From an uncultured Clostridia bacterium (lineage in GTDB: Bacteria; Bacillota; Clostridia; TANB77; CAG-508), in NCBI GenBank assembly GCA_934167135.1, contig CAKPKI010000003.1, positions 1 through 33,977 of the forward strand: DNA of 33,977 bases. Reading direction: 5' to 3'. Below the pieces are notes generated by a model. The model was not told the DNA's origin. It saw only the letters and a program-made list of their open reading frames with translations, and searched no databases. The translations under genes were made by a program, and so were the position numbers. Below are positions 32,253 to 33,977 of the stretch, in pieces. Positions within the stretch are counted from its first letter, which is position 1. The number at the start of each line of letters is the position of its first letter.

Positions 32253-33691
32253 TGGCAAGAGAAGATTATGAAGTAGTAATGGGATTAGAAGTTCATGCAG
32301 AACTATCAACAAAAACAAAAATATTTTGTAGTTGCCCAACAAAATTTGGAGCAGAACCAAACACACAAGTATGCCCAATATGTATGGCAATGCCAGGAAC
32401 ATTACCAAAATTAAATGAAAAAGTCGTAGAATACGCAGTAAGGGCAGGACTTGCAACAAATTGTGAAATATCAAGAAATAGTAAAAATGATAGAAAAAAT
32501 TACTTTTATCCAGATTTACCAAAAGCATATCAAATATCACAGTTTGATAAACCACTATGTGAACATGGATATATAGAAATAGAAACAAGTAAAGGAAAGA
32601 AAAAAATAGGTATAACACGTATTCATATAGAAGAAGATGCTGGAAAGCTAAACCATGACGATTTAGGTGGAGGAGCATTAGTAGACCTAAACAGAGCTGG
32701 AGTTCCTTTGATTGAAATAGTATCAGAGCCAGACTTCCGTTCAATAGAAGAAGTTGATGCATATTTGAAAAAACTAAAATCAATACTTGAATACATTGAA
32801 GTATCTGACTGTAAAATGCAAGAAGGTTCATTTAGAGCTGATGTAAACACATCAATTCGTCCAGTAGGTTCAAAAAAACTTGGAACACGTACAGAAATGA
32901 AAAACATGAATTCATTTAGAAGTATAACAAGAGCACTTGAATATGAAATAGATAGACAAGTTGATGTAATAGACAATGGTGGAGAAGTTGAACAAGAAAC
33001 ATTAAGATGGGATGAAGTATCTGGAAAAACATTTTCAATGAGAGATAAAGAAGATGCACAAGATTATAGATATTTCCCAGAACCAGACTTAGTTGCAATC
33101 AAACTATCAGAAGAATATATAGAAAATATAAAAAATAGTTTACCAGAAATGCCAGAAAGTAGAAAACAAAGATATTTAACAGAATATAAATTATCAGAAA
33201 AAGATGCTGGAATAATAACATCATCAAAATATTTATCAGATTTATTTGAAAAAGCATCAGAAATTTGTGGAAATTATAAAGCCGTAAACAACTGGATAAT
33301 ATCAGATATTTCTAGAATTTTAAATGAAAATGAAATGGACCCAATAGAGATACCATTTAATGCCGAACAACTAGCTAAATTAGTAGAATTAATTGATAAA
33401 GGAACAATTAGTTCAAGTATTGGAAAAAAGGTATTAACAGAATTGTTTGAAAATCCAAGAGACCCAGAAGTTATAATCAAAGAAAAAGGATGGATACAAA
33501 TTTCTGATGAAGGTGCAATAAAAGAAGTTGTAACAAAGATAATTGAAGCAAATCCACAATCAGTTGCAGATTATAAAGCTGGAAAAGATAGAGCTTTAGG
33601 ATTTTTAGTTGGACAAGCAATGAAAGAAACTAAAGGTAAAGCAAATCCACAAATGCTTAATAAAATGTTTGCAGAAGAACTAAAAAAATAG
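32252..33691 (+). CDS. gatB: amidotransferase subunit B (tRNA-dependent kinase/transamidase)
   Basis: This 479-aa subunit binds the misacylated tRNA, activates the Glu/Asp side chain with ATP and amidates it. The N-terminal cradle domain has MGLEVHAEL, the zinc cysteines FCSCPT...VCPICMAMPG, and RIHIEEDAGKLNHD, VDLNRAGVPLIEIVSEPD and QEGSFRADVNTSIRP. The C-terminal YqeY-like helical tail (residues ~330-479) contacts tRNA and ends with LVGQAMKETKGKANPQMLNKM. Its AGGAGG lies inside the 3' end of gatA. All three subunits are encoded together, so the pathway is complete here. Confidence 0.97.
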   Translation: MAREDYEVVMGLEVHAELSTKTKIFCSCPTKFGAEPNTQVCPICMAMPGTLPKLNEKVVEYAVRAGLATNCEISRNSKNDRKNYFYPDLPKAYQISQFDKPLCEHGYIEIETSKGKKKIGITRIHIEEDAGKLNHDDLGGGALVDLNRAGVPLIEIVSEPDFRSIEEVDAYLKKLKSILEYIEVSDCKMQEGSFRADVNTSIRPVGSKKLGTRTEMKNMNSFRSITRALEYEIDRQVDVIDNGGEVEQETLRWDEVSGKTFSMRDKEDAQDYRYFPEPDLVAIKLSEEYIENIKNSLPEMPESRKQRYLTEYKLSEKDAGIITSSKYLSDLFEKASEICGNYKAVNNWIISDISRILNENEMDPIEIPFNAEQLAKLVELIDKGTISSSIGKKVLTELFENPRDPEVIIKEKGWIQISDEGAIKEVVTKIIEANPQSVADYKAGKDRALGFLVGQAMKETKGKANPQMLNKMFAEELKK

Positions 33692-33728
33692 TTTTCATAT
33701 ATTATTTTGAGGTTTTCATAAATAAAAA

Positions 33729-33757
33729 TTGAAATTTATGTAAAAAGATGTTATAAT
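33729..33757 (+). promoter_or_regulatory. promoter of the last gene
   Basis: TTGAAA (33729-33734), 17 bp, TATAAT (33752-33757) with an upstream TG (extended -10). One of the best promoters in the window. Confidence 0.75.
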
Positions 33758-33789
33758 ATAAGAGTAATAACTTTTAAGGAGGAATACAT

Positions 33790-33977
33790 ATGAAAAATGA
33801 ATTATCCAAAGCTTGGGTAGAGGACAAAAGCCGGAGGGTCGAATACCCAAATGGTGTTTGTAGTATTATGGTATTTCATAATGTCTTAAATAATGAAACG
33901 ATTGTAAATCATTTCAACGAACAAGGGGAGTTAATATATACAAATAGAGGAGGACATTATGATGCAAAGTATTACTA
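33790..33977 (+). CDS. unknown protein, N-terminal part (truncated by window edge)
   Basis: ATG 33790 follows AAGGAGG (33776-33782), and 62 codons are open to the edge. The product begins MKNELSKAWVEDKSRRVEYPN and continues VCSIMVFHNVLNNETIVNHFNEQGELIYTNRGG; it is soluble and mixed alpha/beta. I do not recognise it. It contains one CGG codon that reads through normally, useful as a control for the frameshift sites elsewhere. Confidence 0.6.
   Translation, partial: MKNELSKAWVEDKSRRVEYPNGVCSIMVFHNVLNNETIVNHFNEQGELIYTNRGGHYDAKYY

Noticed and set aside
32085..32831. Long minus-strand open frame opposite gatA/gatB, and similar ones opposite the methyltransferase (5105-5758) and yqfD (22724-23774)
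   Set aside because: They are Leu/Phe/Ser-rich mirror frames of A-rich coding sequence, lack ribosome binding sites, and lie entirely over well-identified genes.

Overview
The window looks like chromosomal DNA of a low-GC, spore-forming member of the Clostridia, probably an uncultured gut lineage (an inference). The reasons are the very AT-rich sequence, AGGAGG ribosome binding sites, a glmS ribozyme ahead of glmS, the GatCAB amidotransferase, an agr-type peptide quorum system and the sporulation genes yqfC/yqfD with a pdaA-type deacetylase. No rRNA, tRNA or CRISPR array was seen.

Layout. 1-490: 5' end of glmS with its ribozyme, divergent from uvrC. 491-3412: uvrC, a 40-aa membrane peptide and a patatin-like lipase. 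3409-4977: two tandem cassettes, each with a consensus promoter, a 5' hairpin, a start-less Shine-Dalgarno sequence, an unknown protein and a 13-bp-stem terminator. 5079-6630: an RNA methyltransferase and an RluA-type pseudouridine synthase. 6700-10830 is accessory: a TnpV protein, a two-gene minus-strand unit (BRO-N/DinD-like protein plus a large nucleotidyltransferase-like protein), and an internally deleted ISAs1-type element with about 50-bp inverted repeats. 11119-14348: an agr locus in a convergent layout (agrBD on plus, agrA-agrC on minus).

15126-22068: a pdaA-type polysaccharide deacetylase gene is split by a 6.1-kb element. The element carries a small ORF, a NatAB-like ABC exporter, an M13 metallopeptidase and a serine recombinase. 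Both ends carry the same 12 bp (GGAAATCATACA). Removing one copy plus the element restores an uninterrupted 272-codon deacetylase, and the crossover falls in the codon for the first His of its HTVNH metal motif. This resembles the elements that split sporulation genes in other Firmicutes (skin in sigK, SPbeta in spsM). Here the recombinase is frameshifted and may lack its start codon, so the insertion may be locked.

22113-28375: yqfC, yqfD (with its own +1 frameshift near the 3' end), an unknown helical protein, ybeY, a DUF3048 protein and a leucine-rich-repeat surface protein. 28508-33977: a Nudix hydrolase, L-lactate dehydrogenase, three 23-bp tandem repeats ahead of gatC-gatA-gatB, and the start of an unknown gene.

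Most interesting: the element in pdaA with its reconstructable att sites; the duplicated cassettes with a stabiliser-like leader; two independent frameshifts that both read NTT-C-GGA; and the AgrD peptide, whose ring may be larger than usual.
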